A stretch of 64,000 nucleotides of DNA from Lobosporangium transversale. Its lineage: Eukaryota; Mortierellomycota; Mortierellomycetes; Mortierellales; Mortierellaceae. The notes beneath the pieces are model-generated. The model had not been told where the DNA came from, did not search any database, and worked only from the letters and a program-made list of their open reading frames with translations. Below are positions 1-12,010 of the stretch, in pieces (the stretch's first letter is position 1; each line of letters begins with the position of its first letter). The stretch lies in the NCBI RefSeq assembly GCF_002105155.1, contig NW_019029011.1, positions 423,745 to 487,744 of the forward strand, in the 5' to 3' direction. The translations under genes and the position numbers were made by a program.

Positions 1-1
1 G

Positions 2-67
2 GCATCATCGATGGAGGTAGATGAGGATTTGGAACGTGAGCTGAGTGGTCAGGCCATGCAAGCATAA
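2..67 (+). CDS. 3' end of an unidentified protein-coding gene (partial)
   Basis: One frame is open from the window edge to TAA at 65-67. It encodes 21 acidic, Glu-rich residues containing MEVDEDLEREL and ending SGQAMQA. An A-run and a purine-rich stretch follow, as after other stop codons in this window. Short acidic tails of this kind occur on nuclear RNA-binding and adaptor proteins, but there is too little sequence to name a family. Only the terminal exon is visible. It converges with the minus-strand acyltransferase that ends at 376. Confidence 0.4.
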   Translation, partial: ASSMEVDEDLERELSGQAMQA

Positions 68-375
68 TCTCTGTTACTGTGCAAGCCTTGTGCAAATCAA
101 ACAAAATCAGACAAAAATTTTTGACCCACACGATAAAAAAAAAAAAAAAAAAAAAAAAGAGAGAGAATGAGAGAGACAGAATGGAAGAACAAAGGAAGAG
201 AGCGAGCGGTAGAGACAGCGGCAAGATTGACTAGATGTAAAGGCACGAAAACCGAGATGCATTGATGCTTAATAAACTATATGGACCTCTCTAACTCTGT
301 GATAATAAAAGACTATTTATTTTTATATTTATTTTTTATACTTTGTTTTTCTTTTCTTTTCTTTCTTTTTTTTTC
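68..375. other. Intergenic spacer between convergent genes
   Basis: It contains a run of about 26 A at 133-158, purine-rich GAGA sequence, and AT-rich 3' flanks of the two converging genes. I see no gene in it. Confidence 0.6.
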
Positions 376-2446
376 CTATTCGGTCTTGACGAACTTGGAT
401 CGCTTCTTGGGCAAGATGATGGAGAGGACAATGTCTAATGCCAAGAAGCCTGCCATGATGTAGATACCCAAGTACTCAATATGCTTGATTGCCGTCAATG
501 ATTTATCCATCTGCAAGAGATCAAAGGGTACAGCTGCAAAGTATAGGGCACTGGTGGTAAGCAACCAGGTGATTAAGCCCCAACCAGCCTTTAGAACTGC
601 ATGGATCACTCCGGTCTTTCGAGCAATGAATGCACTGATGGGTCGACCAAACCGAGCAGCCAAACGACGTTCGGTCTCCATGTCCAGAAACTCGAGTCCG
701 AAGCAAAAGAAATAGCCAACATGGGTTCCATGCCAGACCGCCAAGAAGAGCAAGACCCCAAGGGCGGATAGATTCTTATTACCCAGGAATCGAAGACGTT
801 TGAAGACATAAAGCTTGGCCCAGTAATTGGTGTTCATGTTGAACGAGCTGATGATCTGTGCCAATGATGTCGCGAATTCATAATTGATCGGGTTTACATT
901 CCTCAAACCATCCCATTCAGGGTGACCTTCGGCATCATAGCCGTTGAATGTAATACCAGAGAGAACACAGGGTCCTTCGCCAATTGTCCAGATACCAAGG
1001 TACTATTGCAGGTGGATAAAGAAAAGAGAGTAAAAAAACAAAAAAAAAACAAAAAAAAAAAAAGATTAGAAAAGTGTTATCAAATCGATTGTTCATTGGA
1101 TATGATTTTTAACAATAACACGAAGACAAGGTTGATTGTGCCCCTGGAAAAAAAGGAAATACACATGCACGCATGAAAGAAAAAAAAAATTCCACATGCA
1201 AAAAGAAGTGTATCGTTGCAACTGTTGCATAAATGCTTCTGATTGCCCCTCACAAGGACACAAAAGGGCTCGTGCCAACTTTGTTCGCTTTGTCCTTTGT
1301 GGTTTTTTTTTTTTTTTTTTTTTTTTTTTGATTCATCCGCGGAGGAATGGGTTTTCTTCAATCATCATTCACACTATTCACGTTGTATACCTTGTTTAGA
1401 ACAGTCTTGCCAGTCCACCAAAAGATGAACAATCTCTCCCAGAAAGGACGCTCCGCAAAGGTTTTAGTGAGTAGACCAAGAGTAGGGAAATAGCTTCCAA
1501 GGACTTGACCCAATCCCAAATAAAAGATACCCAACAGAAAACAGCGTGTCGCGTAACGTAAGGAACCTTGAGGGATACCATTGGCAGTGATGGCGGCAGC
1601 ATCTTCACGGGCGGCTTCTTGTCCTGCACTCGCGGGCACGGGCACGCTAAAGAGCTGCATCGTGATGAATTTCTTGTAAAGTGAGAACGAGAACTGGGGT
1701 CCCACCAAGAACGCAAAAGGGAAAAAGGCATAAGCGATGGTTTCGGCCAAAGAAGGCAACTGAGTCAATGCAATATCACGCCCAAAGGAGATCGGCGTCT
1801 TTTCTCGGACAGGCACAGGATTGTCTGGTAATGCCTTAGCTTGGAATGTATTTGCTTCCTTCTTTTCTTTTTCCTGTTGCTGATCCTTGGAAGTTAGTGT
1901 AGGCTTGATCTTCTTGGACTGTCCATCCATGAAATCCATACCATAGCCAATCATGCGCAGGCATTGAACACATTGTTGCATTGTGTAGCAGATGTCATAC
2001 TCCTCTGTGGCTGAATAGCGGTATGACAATAACAAGTATCCAAAGTTGAACACAAATGAAACAGAAGATGCCAAAGTCCTATTTTTAGGAGCAATCGCAC
2101 CCAAGATTCGACAGATGAGCCAAGTGCCAATGCAAGTCGTCAACGGATGCACAATGTCATACGAATTGAAATAATACGACATTGACAACCCTGTCAGAAG
2201 GAAGAAAGTGTTGCGAACTGATTCCCCAATGATGGACGATGTTTTGTTAAGAAAAATGAGTCGGTAAACGATCGAGATTGGGTAACCAGCCAAGATCGTC
2301 AACAACAATCGGAGCGAGGGCTCGGGAATGCCAGAAGCATCACTAATCGACTGTGTCAGACCATAGTCTAGAAATGGCGCCAGTTCCCGAGGTGCGAACC
2401 ATTGGGGAAGGTATTCCTGGTGGAGCTTATGGATAAACGTGTCCAT
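376..2446 (-). CDS. Lysophospholipid acyltransferase, MBOAT family (Ale1/LPCAT type)
   Basis: Two exons (2446..1391 and 1002..376) give 560 residues. The intron of 388 nt has a GTATAC donor and an ATAG acceptor in phase 0, and it contains long A/T runs. The protein is polytopic. The second exon opens with YLGIWTIGEGPCVLSG. It then carries the MBOAT signature: an Asn-rich NMNTNYW segment near 407-413 and the catalytic His443 in FLAVWHGTHVGYFF. Yeast Ale1 and animal LPCAT3/MBOAT1/2 share this arrangement. Family members acylate lysophosphatidic acid, lysophosphatidylcholine and other lysophospholipids with acyl-CoA at the ER, remodelling phospholipids in the Lands cycle. Length is close to the family's usual 450-620 residues. 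The MBOAT assignment is strong; substrate preference cannot be read from sequence. Confidence 0.85.
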
Positions 2447-3017
2447 ATTTTAGGGGAGAATGGAAGAGGACTAAGGGTACAAAGAAAAGAAAAAAAAAAA
2501 AAAAAAAAAAAAAAAAAGAAAGAAAGAAGAGAAAAGAAAAGAAAAGAAAAAACTACGTAGGAAATAGAGATGGGGACACAGGCCCCATGCAACGTCAACT
2601 TTGATATAATCATGCATTTTTGCTTATCAATTCCATTCTACCAATTTTTATGACTGTGGATGCAGAAATAACTATGTTGTGATGGGAACACTATGAAACC
2701 TGACGAGTAAAATCCTAAACATCTAATAGCACAGCTCCTGCCTTCATCAGCCTTTCATCGCACGGCTGGGGGGGGGTATCTTCGCGAATCACGCGCTCAG
2801 AACAAACAATCGCCTGCACTGTTTCTGTAGCTGCAAGACGTGACCCTTGTACAGAACAACTCAAAAGAAAGAAAGAACAAACGGAAAGGAAAAAAAGAAA
2901 AAAGAAAAAAGAAAAAAGAACACAGAAAAGCAATGGCCTCTGTAGCATTTATGGATAAATCCTGCAAACAGTTGTTGTGCAATTTGTGAGTACACTTGTG
3001 GCCTGGCATGTCTGCGT
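2447..3017. other. Intergenic: acyltransferase promoter and bHLH 3' flank
   Basis: A run of about 28 A lies at 2490-2517, 40-70 bp upstream of the acyltransferase ATG (minus strand). A G8-9 tract lies near 2768-2776, and AAAAAGA repeats lie around 2890-2920. I see no convincing coding region. Confidence 0.5.
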
Positions 3018-4013
3018 TTAGTTCTGAAGATCGTTGTTCGAGCCGCTACCAGGTACAATCCGCATCATCCCAAAGCCTTGTTGCAACTGAGGGGTTCCAT
3101 TCGCTCCATTCCCACCACTCATATCGAGACCGCTCCCTGTATTGTTAGTACCACTGTTAACAGTCTGCATGTTAAGAGCCTTGCCCTGAAGCTGCGCCTC
3201 TAATTCCTGATTCCTGTTTGATTGAGAGGCTACCAATTGCTGAAGATGGCGAATATAGTCAACTGACTTGCGGAGGATTACACCTTTGTTAGGCTTATTG
3301 GCAGAGTCGATATAGCAATCCGGCAACAATGTAGAAAGCTCTTGGATCTTTTCATTGATATTGTCGCGTCGACGTCTCTCGACTAAATATCAGATATCAT
3401 ACAAGAGAATCAGAAGCCAAATATAGTGATGTTAAAATCAATAGTAAAATAATAAATAAAAAAGATAAAATAAAATAACGGGTGGATAAATAGGAGAAGT
3501 CTTGTAGCGTACCTGCATTATGACTCTCACGGCGTCGTCGCCTCTTCTCATTCAAAAGTACAGCACGGTTATTGGTCCTACATAATAATGAATCAATCAA
3601 GAGCAAGAAAAAAAAAAAAAAGTTAGTGAAGATATACATGTAAAAAGGGAGCGTGTAAAGGAGTTTTTTTTCCCACCCAGATCATTTCCCACTGTTTCAA
3701 TGGACCACAGCGGCCGCATCTGAATCTTTCTGCTCGATTTGAGAGCGCCATCAAAAACTCACACGCACACAGAAAAAATCCTCAGAGATGGTTGTTGTCT
3801 CGAAGACAAGTCAAAGAGCAACCATGACTCTTTGGGCAATTTGGCAAACACAAAGAATTCGAAGCTAGGCAGATTACGGATCAAGTAATGCAAATGTTCC
3901 CTTCGCCACCTTTTTTTTTCTTTTTTTGCAAGATGCTCCTGTTTACCCTCATGGTATTTTCAATCTGTTTCTCATAGACATCTCTTTTTCTAAAACGCAC
4001 ATGCTTCGGAACA

Positions 4014-4048
<35 letters not shown>

Positions 4049-4971
4049 TACTTTGGATCGCTCCCTTCTTCGAAAAGGCTATCCATCATAGTCATCTCCC
4101 CGGGCGCAAAATGCAGTCCCGATGGAGTTTCATACGACCCCACGGAGTGACCATCGGCCCCCATACCACCAAACCAGTCAGATCGCTGGACGGGCATTGA
4201 CATGCTGTGGAAGGGGTTGGCAGGAAGTGAGTTTGGATGCATAGGACGACCAAACTTCATATCCAGACCACGGGTCTTGGGCAAGCTAAAGTCGCCATCT
4301 GGGAAGAAATCAGACTCTAGTCCAGGGGAATATAACGAGCCAGCTCTTGGTGATTCACCATAGGATCCAGGTTGGATGTTGAGAGGAACAGGCTTGGTAA
4401 ATGAGCTTGTACCGTTATTGTTAAGGTTGGAGGTAGCGAAATCATCTGCGCCATCAAAGTCGTTTAGAGGTGAGTTGAGAGGCGAGCTAGAACCGGGTGA
4501 GAGCATGTTGCCTGGTTCACCAAAGTCCATTTCTGAGGTCAAATAGTCGGGAGAAACAGTCTCCTTCTTAATCGTTGGGTTGCCTGCCGCAGCAGTGCCA
4601 AGACCAATGCCATTGCCCAAATTTCCAAGACCATTGCCACGCGCGAGTAAGGCTTGGTTTGAGAGAAGGGAAGGAGTCGTACTTGTGGATTGCGGTGGGA
4701 AGAGTGAGTTCATATTCTGGAGTTGTGACATATCCATACGATTCATAGACAACTGCAAGAGACCGGGGTCAATAGTTCCTGCAAAAGAATTGTTAGGAGT
4801 AGAGGTGTTGTTGATGCTCTGATGATTTGCAAAAGACATGGGAACTGGTACAGCCATTGGATGTGTCTGTGTCTGTGTCTGTGTCTGTTGTTGTTGCTGT
4901 TGTTGCTGAAGATGATAGTTAGTAGGGAACTGCAGCTTTGGTTGTTGTTGTGTAGTCTGTTGTCCAAACAT
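3018..4971 (-). CDS. bHLH transcription factor (MITF/USF-like DNA-binding domain)
   Basis: Three exons (4971..4052, 3577..3513, 3382..3018) keep phase and give 449 residues. The 65-nt middle exon encodes the first half of the basic region and the last exon the rest. Joined, the domain covers about 318-375: RRRRRESHNAVERRRRDNIN, a helix, a loop, then GVILRKSVDYIRHLQQL. His326, Glu330 and Arg334 are the residues that read CACGTG-type E-boxes in class B bHLH proteins. The N-terminal 300 residues are low complexity and disordered: Gln-rich start, Gln-Thr repeats, and Asn/Ser/Gly segments, as in activation domains. A possible short leucine zipper follows the HLH. The first intron starts with GTAAGT followed at once by a 27-nt homopolymer. 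Binding specificity is inferred from family residues; target genes are unknown. Confidence 0.85.
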
Positions 4972-7131
4972 GGGTTTACAGTAGCTGTCGTTGTCGTAGA
5001 AGTAGGTCGTTGCCGTTAGTTTTGTCAGACTGTGATTGATGCTGTGACAGAAGAAGAAGTGGTGCTGGTGATAGTAATGACGGTAATTGTTAATAGCAGT
5101 TGTAGCAGTTGTAGCAGTTGTAGCGGTTGAAGCGGTTGGGGAGGTAAAAGAATGAGATGAATGACAGAAATAAAGGAAGGAAGGTTTAAAAAGATTTCAA
5201 AGAATGAAAATGTGGAATGAACAGAAAGATGGAAAGATGGGGATAAAAAAAATGAACCCCTCCAAAACCATACCAATCAAAGCGTATTTGACGATGAATT
5301 TTGCCAAATGTATCACCATAATAAATTGTAACCGATACAATCGGGCAGACTTCCCATGCTGCCCTTTTTTACATTCACTCCATTGCATGTTGTAGTATAT
5401 CCTTTTTCATTATTTAGTCCACATTCTGAGAGTAGACCATCATCCTATCGACTGGTACAATCGAACCATCGAAAATAAAATAAATAAAAAAAATAGAAAA
5501 ATAAAAATAAAAAGGGGGGAGGCTGGCAACTAAAACAGAAGAAATCCATTCAGCACAGGGGCTGGATCTGGAAGTGTGCTGTCGCTCTTCTGTTACCGCC
5601 CTGCTCTTCGTCGTTCGCATGCATAAACATGGATATGGAATATGGATTGTGTACAAGGTAATTTGCATATCGGATACAGCAAGGAAAAAAGAATCTAATG
5701 GTCTTTTTTTTTTGTATCATCAAAGATCCATCAGGAAAAAAAAAAAAAAAAAAAAAAAAACGTGGAGTTTGTGTGGCCCACATTCTTTCTATCTGTTGCC
5801 CCTTTCTTACGTTACAGTTAGATCTCAGGGGAGAGAGAAGGGCTTATTTTTCTGTTACTGTTCTCGGGTACCACAGCCTTGACGCGTTGAGGCGATGCCA
5901 TGTTGACCATGTGGCTCACACTTTACACTTCAACGCCAGCACCTCCCTTATGCAACCCCGCTTGTGTCCATGTCCATGTCCATGTTTGTTAGCCCATAGA
6001 ATTGCCATGTGCGAATGAACAACCACAATGATATATTTAAATATACTCGAAAACAAAGTACAAATCGAAATGTCTTACCGCATGTAAGGTGTGGTAGCTG
6101 TTTTGTGCATGTGTACAAGCATAATGTCGTCATTATCCGGATTTTTCTTTTGGATCGATCGATCTTTGTAAGCGTATGCTCCTTTGCCTAGCGGAACCAG
6201 CTCTTCCGTCTCCTGTATAATCTTTTCAAAAAAAAATAAAAATAAAATAAAATAAAATAAAAATAAAAAAGATATTAAACAATCTCATCTCAGACTGGAG
6301 TGATGTTTTACACATTAGTCTGGTGTAGGCCGAGGGACAAAAATCAGTATGACTAAATGCATTCATTCATTTGACTATTGAATGACAAAAGAAGCCAACA
6401 CGAACGCCATGAACCCTTTCGAGAAAGAAGATGAAGGAAAATATATAAAATCCAAGGTTTGATGCTGCGCTGCCAGAAGTCTAAAAAAGAAAAAAGGATA
6501 TTTTACTGTTGCACCAGTTTTTATTGTGATCATGACTCCTATTCCAGCAACTCTTCTGGAATGTAAAAATTGCTGTGGATCAACATATTTACGCGTTCGT
6601 TCAATCATTCAATAAATAGATGAGGCATTTTCAGAAAGGACAACTAAGGCATGCAGGAGTAACCGGACGTTACTGTAGTACAACTCTATCAAAATGAATA
6701 TCCATCTGTAGTCAATATTGGCCAAAATATTGGTCAAAAAAAAAAAAAAAAAAAACCTCTGTACTGAGTTTTGATAGGGTCAGCGCTGGCATCCTAATCT
6801 GAGATAGGTAAAGGGCTGGTTAGTGACTTTGTTGAGCCTTGGCTCTACTCTCCTAACTGTATGCAACATACACATCGTTGATGTTAGGTATGCATCAGCA
6901 GGTGCAACGATATGGCACCAATAAGTTTACATTAAAAACAAATATAAAAAGAAAGTTTGTCGACTCACCATCCCCTATAGAAAGATGGTACATGGTAATA
7001 TATATATACACAACACCAACGGAAGCAGATGCATTAACTTTTGACCATCTCCCTATCCGCAAGCGTGAGCTTTGTTATATGACAGTGGGATCTGCGGGCG
7101 CATCCTCATCCAAGAGAAGTTCCGTAGACCA
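4972..7131. other. Gene-poor region upstream of the bHLH gene
   Basis: It contains imperfect GTAGCA/GTTGTA hexamer repeats near 5095-5140 in the probable bHLH 5' leader, a run of about 23 A at 5738-5760, a TAAAA-type simple repeat near 6235-6270 and another A-run at 6736-6755. Several short open frames exist, but none shows family motifs, clean splice sites or normal composition. I see no supportable gene. Confidence 0.5.
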
Positions 7132-7416
7132 CTAACCCAGCTTTATTGCCGTCATAATTGGAGTTTTCAAGATTGTTGGACACATCATAAACATCCCACC
7201 TGCAGTCGTACCAAAGTCAAAGTGGAGATGGATTCCCAGTAAGGAGGTAAGTATGGTCATGACAAGGCCATCCTCAATCAACGCGTAAAAGGTGTAGGTT
7301 CTGGGCGTATTTCCTGAAAAATAATGTACTACAAGATATTTTATTACTGTCCCTGCGCAGAAGAGTTTATTGTTGTATGTTTGCCAGATGCTCTTTTTTT
7401 GATTGTTTGTTGTCAC
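7132..7416 (-). pseudogene. Possible membrane-protein fragment next to the transposon island
   Basis: A minus-strand frame ends with TAG at 7132. It reads as a plausible hydrophobic protein segment, including TYTFYALIEDGLVMTILTSL, HLHFDFGTTAGG and PTILKTPIMTAIKLG. I do not recognise the family. No upstream exon with a start codon could be joined in phase, and the frame runs into the transposon island. It may be the last exon of a gene truncated by insertion, or chance. Confidence 0.2.
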
Positions 7417-8149
7417 TCAACATGATGACAAATCCAGGGCTCTCGGCATTTTCTTTTCTCCACATGCGCTTGCGCGCGCAGGCTCGTTCAAAGCAGCGCT
7501 TGCCTCGTTCAGAGCATCGAATAGAGGGAATCGCATGGACAACATTATTGGGCCGTGATGTGGTACAGAACAGAGGCAAAGTTATCCAATAGTTTTGGAT
7601 TTCACTTCGATCACTCACTTCTTCAACTCGTCGAAGTGACAATCGAAGAGACCACTGAAGAGTCATCACGCTCGAGTATTCACAAACAGTGAGAAGTGAG
7701 AAAAATAAAAAAGACTGCGCGTATCTTCACTTTGCAAAAATGAGTCTCATTCGACAACACAACAATCCAACCACTACCAAGCGCGATCTTAGAGATAAGG
7801 ATCAACAATCCTTGCCTATTATTACCGAGCAGCGCGTCTCTCTCTCTCACACCCTCCTCATCCAACTCTTGGTCACCATCCAATTTATATTCAATACAAG
7901 ACCTACGCCTCCTGAGTCAATATCATCCAAGCCAACGGTATTTGCAGCAAATTGTCTTTCAGGCCCAGTATAACCCACATTCGACACGTGTCGTCTCAGC
8001 TATTCCATCTTCCATACCTGTATCTCGCAGTACACTACACGGACGAGTGTCAGCGCCACCTCACCTTTACCTTCACCTTCACCTCTGGCTCCTTGACCAA
8101 TCGTCATGTCGCGTGAACTCTAGCCTAATATCACTTCTGGCTCATCCAA

Positions 8150-8469
8150 CAGAAAACGAAAGATAGAGGAAACCGAAGAGACGACGACCAAATAAGGTAG
8201 TAAACCAAAGAGCTTTTAGACAGATGAAGGGGTGGATACGCTTATTGACCGGATACCAGTTTATGACAACTGGCAGAGACTTGGCCCTGAAGCAACAATG
8301 GGAGATTGAACAGAAGAACATAAGACTTATGAGAGCACCGCCAAGGGTCACAGGATTTGAGAAAATGAAAGATAACTGGGAAGATGCGCGTATGAAGTTA
8401 ATATTCGAGGTTGCAGAACCTAGGGCCAAACTTCAATGCTTTGAAAAAAAAATAACATTAATAAATTAA
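8150..8469 (+). pseudogene. Decayed coiled-coil tail of a transposon accessory gene (left-arm copy)
   Basis: This + strand frame ends with TAA at 8467-8469. It encodes FEKMKDNWEDARMKLIFEV followed by AEPRAKLQCFEKK. Upstream, the equivalent of the other arm's RKRKIEETEE segment is present but stop codons and frame changes separate the two. A segment containing MKGWIRLLTGYQFMTTGRDL occurs only in this copy. The tail aligns with the end of the intact accessory protein at 12011 (WEGTRVQIMCENATLKEKLLQ), so it is probably a relative's remnant. Confidence 0.5.
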
Positions 8470-8735
8470 TCAATTGTTTCAACTAAAAACTTCGAGCAGT
8501 TTGCCATTCTAATAGTGCATCTCTTTTCTTGACCCCTTGATCTCTACTTGAGTCAGCCATGAGGTTGTCTTTTCTTTTTTTTTCTTTTTTTTCTTTCTAT
8601 AGTGAAACGCGCAGTGTAGCCTTTTTTATTTTTATTTTTATTTTTTTCCTCTAATGAACTACGTGTAGGGTTTATTTGGCCAACAAATATTAATAGTAGT
8701 TCGCGGTTTGATCATGGCGAAGTGGTTCAAGGACC

Positions 8736-8743
8736 TATAAATA
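8736..8743 (+). promoter_or_regulatory. TATA box inside the palindrome arm
   Basis: TATAAATA lies about 70 bp before an ATG at 8807 that opens MPSSKKKK and runs into the 28-A tract. This resembles the MPTKKEKGKGKKED start of the intact accessory gene. The mirrored copy lies near 9862-9869. It could be a relic promoter and gene start; after the lysines the frame ends quickly. Confidence 0.4.
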
Positions 8744-8817
8744 CAGATCTATCTCTCCAGCATCTCTCCATCACATTCACTCCAAGCATTCTTCTCTATA
8801 AACATCATGCCATCATC

Positions 8818-8848
<31 letters not shown>

Positions 8849-9468
8849 GTCGCGTTGTAACAAAGTTGAGTTTGGTATGATGGCCATCCACATCCATCTT
8901 ATTCAACCTTTGATCCATCGTAGCATTATTCCCGCCTTGTAGAAGGACAGTCGGGAAGAGGAGAGTGTCTTCAATGTTATCGCTATGTCCTTGAGATGGA
9001 AGAAGAGGGAGGAGAGGAGGAGGAGGAGGAGAGAGGAGGTGGGGGAGGGGGGAGGTTACAGTACGGTTTGAAGCTCGTTGTCACGCGTGGTATCGACTAT
9101 CTCGACCCTCATGGTAAAAATCAAAGGTTATAATAGAACAGCAGTTGTTCTGTAATAGTGGTGCAGTCCGCGCCAAAATCACAAACAAATATATTTTTAA
9201 AATACTCAATTTAAATTGAAATACCTTTTGGCGAAGTCGAATTCCACCGATGCCGTTTTTGGTTAGTCCACACGGCGATGGACTGTGCACAGATATTTAC
9301 TACAAAATATCACTTCATACCATGGACCATGCCTCGACGATTCCCCTCAACTCTGCAAGAACTGCCAGGCCAGAACCTCAATCAAGTTGAACCAGATATA
9401 CAAGCCATTCCTCCCCTGTCGTTGCGGCCGAAAACAACGTGGATAGCAATAGTAACGGCATTGCTGTT

Positions 9469-9756
9469 CCATTACAACCTTTGATTTTTACCATGAGGGT
9501 CGAGATAGTCGATACCACGCGTGACAACGAGCTTCAAACCGTACTGCAACCTCCCCCCTCCCCCACCTCCTCTCTCCTCCTCCTCCTCCTCTCCTCCCTC
9601 TTCTTCCATCTCAAGGACATAGCGATAACATTGAAGACACTCTCCTCTTCCCGACTGTCCTTCTACAAGGCGGGAATAATGCTACGATGGATCAAAGGTT
9701 GAATAAGATGGATGTGGATGGCCATCATACCAAACTCAACTTTGTTACAACGCGAC

Positions 9757-9787
<31 letters not shown>

Positions 9788-10890
9788 GATGATGGCATGA
9801 TGTTTATAGAGAAGAATGCTTGGAGTGAATGTGATGGAGAGATGCTGGAGAGATAGATCTGTATTTATAGGTCCTTGAACCACTTCGCCATGATCAAACC
9901 GCGAACTACTATTAATATTTGTTGGCCAAATAAACCCTACACGTAGTTCATTAGAGGAAAAAAATAAAAATAAAAATAAAAAAGGCTACACTGCGCGTTT
10001 CACTATAGAAAGAAAAAAAAGAAAAAAAAAGAAAAGACAACCTCATGGCTGACTCAAGTAGAGATCAAGGGGTCAAGAAAAGAGATGCACTATTAGAATG
10101 GCAAACTGCTCGAAGTTTTTAGTTGAAACAATTGATTAATTTATTAATGTTATTTTTTTTTCAAAGCATTGAAGTTTGGCCCTAGGTTCTGCAACCTCGA
10201 ATATTAACTTCATACGCGCATCTTCCCAGCTATCTTTCATTTTCTCAAATGTTGTGACCTTTTGACGGTGCTCTTCTTCGGTTTCCTCTATCTTTCGTTT
10301 TCTGTTGGATGAGCCAGAAGCGGCATTAGGCTGGATTTCACGCGACATGACAATTGGTCGAGGACCCAAGAGTGGAGAAGGCGAAGGTGAAGGTGAGATG
10401 GCTGTGTAGTGTACTGCGGGTTCGATGCGGGAATGGAAGATGGAATAGCTTAAACTACACGCGTCAAATGTGGGTTGTACTGGCCCTGAAAGGCAATTTG
10501 CTGCAAATACTGTTGGTTTGGATGATGATATTGATTCAGGAGGTGTAGGCCTTGATAGCATTGAGTATAAATTGGATGGTGACCAGGAGTTGGATGAGGA
10601 GAGTGAGGAAGAGAGGCATGCTACTCGGAAGTAATACGCAAGGATCATTGATCGCGCTTGGTAGTGTTTGGATTGTTGTGTTGTTGAAGGGGGATTCACT
10701 TTTACGAAGTGAAGACGCGCGCCACTGTTTGTGTGGATACTCGATTGTTACTTCGATGAGTCGAAGAAGTGAGTGATCGAAGTGAAATCCAAATTATGCA
10801 AAAGTATTGGACAGCTTAGTTGCTTTTGTACCACATCACGACCCAATAACATTTTCTATGCAATCCCCTCAATTCGATGCTGAACGAGGC
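9469..10890 (-). repeat. Right arm of large inverted repeat
   Basis: Partner of 7490..9129 in opposite orientation, separated by a unique spacer of about 340 bp (9130-9468). Matching landmarks include the CCTCCTCCTCCTC microsatellite near 9575, the 28-T run, the mirrored TATA element and the coiled-coil coding tail that ends at 10136. Confidence 0.85.
10136..10699 (-). pseudogene. Truncated transposon accessory protein (right-arm copy)
   Basis: The frame is open for 188 codons but begins at a GTG with no convincing ATG context, so it is probably a remnant. It encodes a Ser/Pro-rich N-terminal part, a basic SSNRKRKIEETEEEH segment, then a helical tail with WEDARMKLIFEVAEP and a terminal LQCFEKK. 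The tail matches the left-arm copy and more weakly the C-terminus of the intact accessory gene at 12011-13105. No catalytic motif is present. Confidence 0.4.
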
Positions 10891-10929
10891 TCAGACTGAA
10901 CGAAGATGGACGGATGGATGCGTTGTGGC

Positions 10930-11860
10930 CACACTCATCTTTTCTTTTCTTTTTTTTTCACTTGTTGCGCCAGCAGTCCCTATTATACCAAGAATACGAG
11001 TAACACACAAAAAGCGCCTTATTAGCGCTGTTGCGGAGGAGTTCATTGCAATTTGTGCTTACGCAAATCTGGAGATCGAAGAACATCTTCGTCAGCTAAC
11101 AACTTTTTGCGCATATGTGTATATAAAAATACACGTTATTTGAGAAAGACGACGCGTATTCCTTTCTCGAGGGATATGGACAGGGTGTTCGAAGAATACC
11201 AATCACATAACTTCAACGGGTGCCTTCGACTCATCCACCCCTAACTCGATTGCTTGATGGGCTTGATAAGCCAGAGCCGCTTCTTCCAGGAGAACCAGTC
11301 CGATATTCGTACCCATCCCGGATACACTTGGCGCAACTAATGGTGTTCCTTTTCCTTTTCAATGAGCGCCGTCGCATGATCCCATATCTTGGGTGACTCG
11401 AAAATGCACCTTTGCGATGGGGGCAACAGCTGTTTACGACCATCGTGGAAATTTTACTTTCTTTGCTACTGGATATATAGGGTCTATGCACGACTCTACT
11501 GCATACAAGGCTAGCAGGCTTTACGGGGAGCCTCACCGGTATTTTGAGGATGGCGGATATCTGCTTGCTGATACAGCTTAATCCCAACATTGATCCCACG
11601 ATACAAGAATGCCACAGGTGATCAATACAGGTTCAATGCTCTCCATGGTTCTGCTCGTAGCATTATTGAGAATGTTTTGAATGTTGAAGAGCAAGTTCCC
11701 ATCTCTTCAGTCGCTTCCCTTCAAGATCGTAAAAAAAAAGATATCAAGAAGATCTCCTTGCTTGCGCTATATTGTACAACTTCACACAGCTCGATAGGGT
11801 CAATAGCATGGACGGGGGCGATGTTGTGGATTTCAATATCGAAGATTTAGAGCCTTATGA
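10930..11860 (+). pseudogene. Broken PIF/Harbinger-like transposase (DDE_Tnp_4 type)
   Basis: Three frames together spell out a Harbinger-type transposase. An N-terminal relic (RIRVTHKKRLISA) is followed by a segment with RVFEEYQSHNFNGCLR. Then comes the catalytic core at 11393-11581: TAVYDHRGNFTFFATGYIG, MHDSTAYKASRLYGEPHRYF and GGYLLADTA. The third acidic position lies in SARSIIENV (11590 frame). The order DHRG...HDS...LLAD(T/S)A...IIE is characteristic of the DDE endonucleases of PIF/Harbinger elements. Stops and frameshifts near 11240, 11390, 11580 and 11690 break it, so it is inactive. It lies beside the accessory gene on the opposite strand, as expected for a two-gene Harbinger element. 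Confidence 0.75.
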
Positions 11861-12010
11861 AGAACTAGATGAGGTGTAGGATGAGAGTCCACGAAGGACT
11901 TGAAGGAATTAACAGGAGAAACGATCTCATGGCATTGGTTTTGGAAAATAGAAATAATAGAAACAGAAGTCGGGCTAATTAAAATTTATTCTTGTTCAAG
12001 AAAACAGGAC

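Larger units (their letters stand above)
7490..9129 (+). repeat. Left arm of large inverted repeat
   Basis: It is the reverse complement of 9469..about 10890. The inner part (about 8364-9129) is almost identical to its partner: I saw only two substitutions while reading it, and both copies carry a 28-nt homopolymer (A at 8818-8845, T at 9760-9787). The outer part (about 7490-8350) is clearly more diverged. This arm also carries an extra stretch of about 165 bp near 8185-8350 that the other arm lacks. Confidence 0.85.

Noticed and set aside
2490-2517. Poly(A) runs as processed-retrogene tails
   Set aside because: Such runs occur throughout introns and spacers on both strands and are not tied to intronless gene copies with target duplications.
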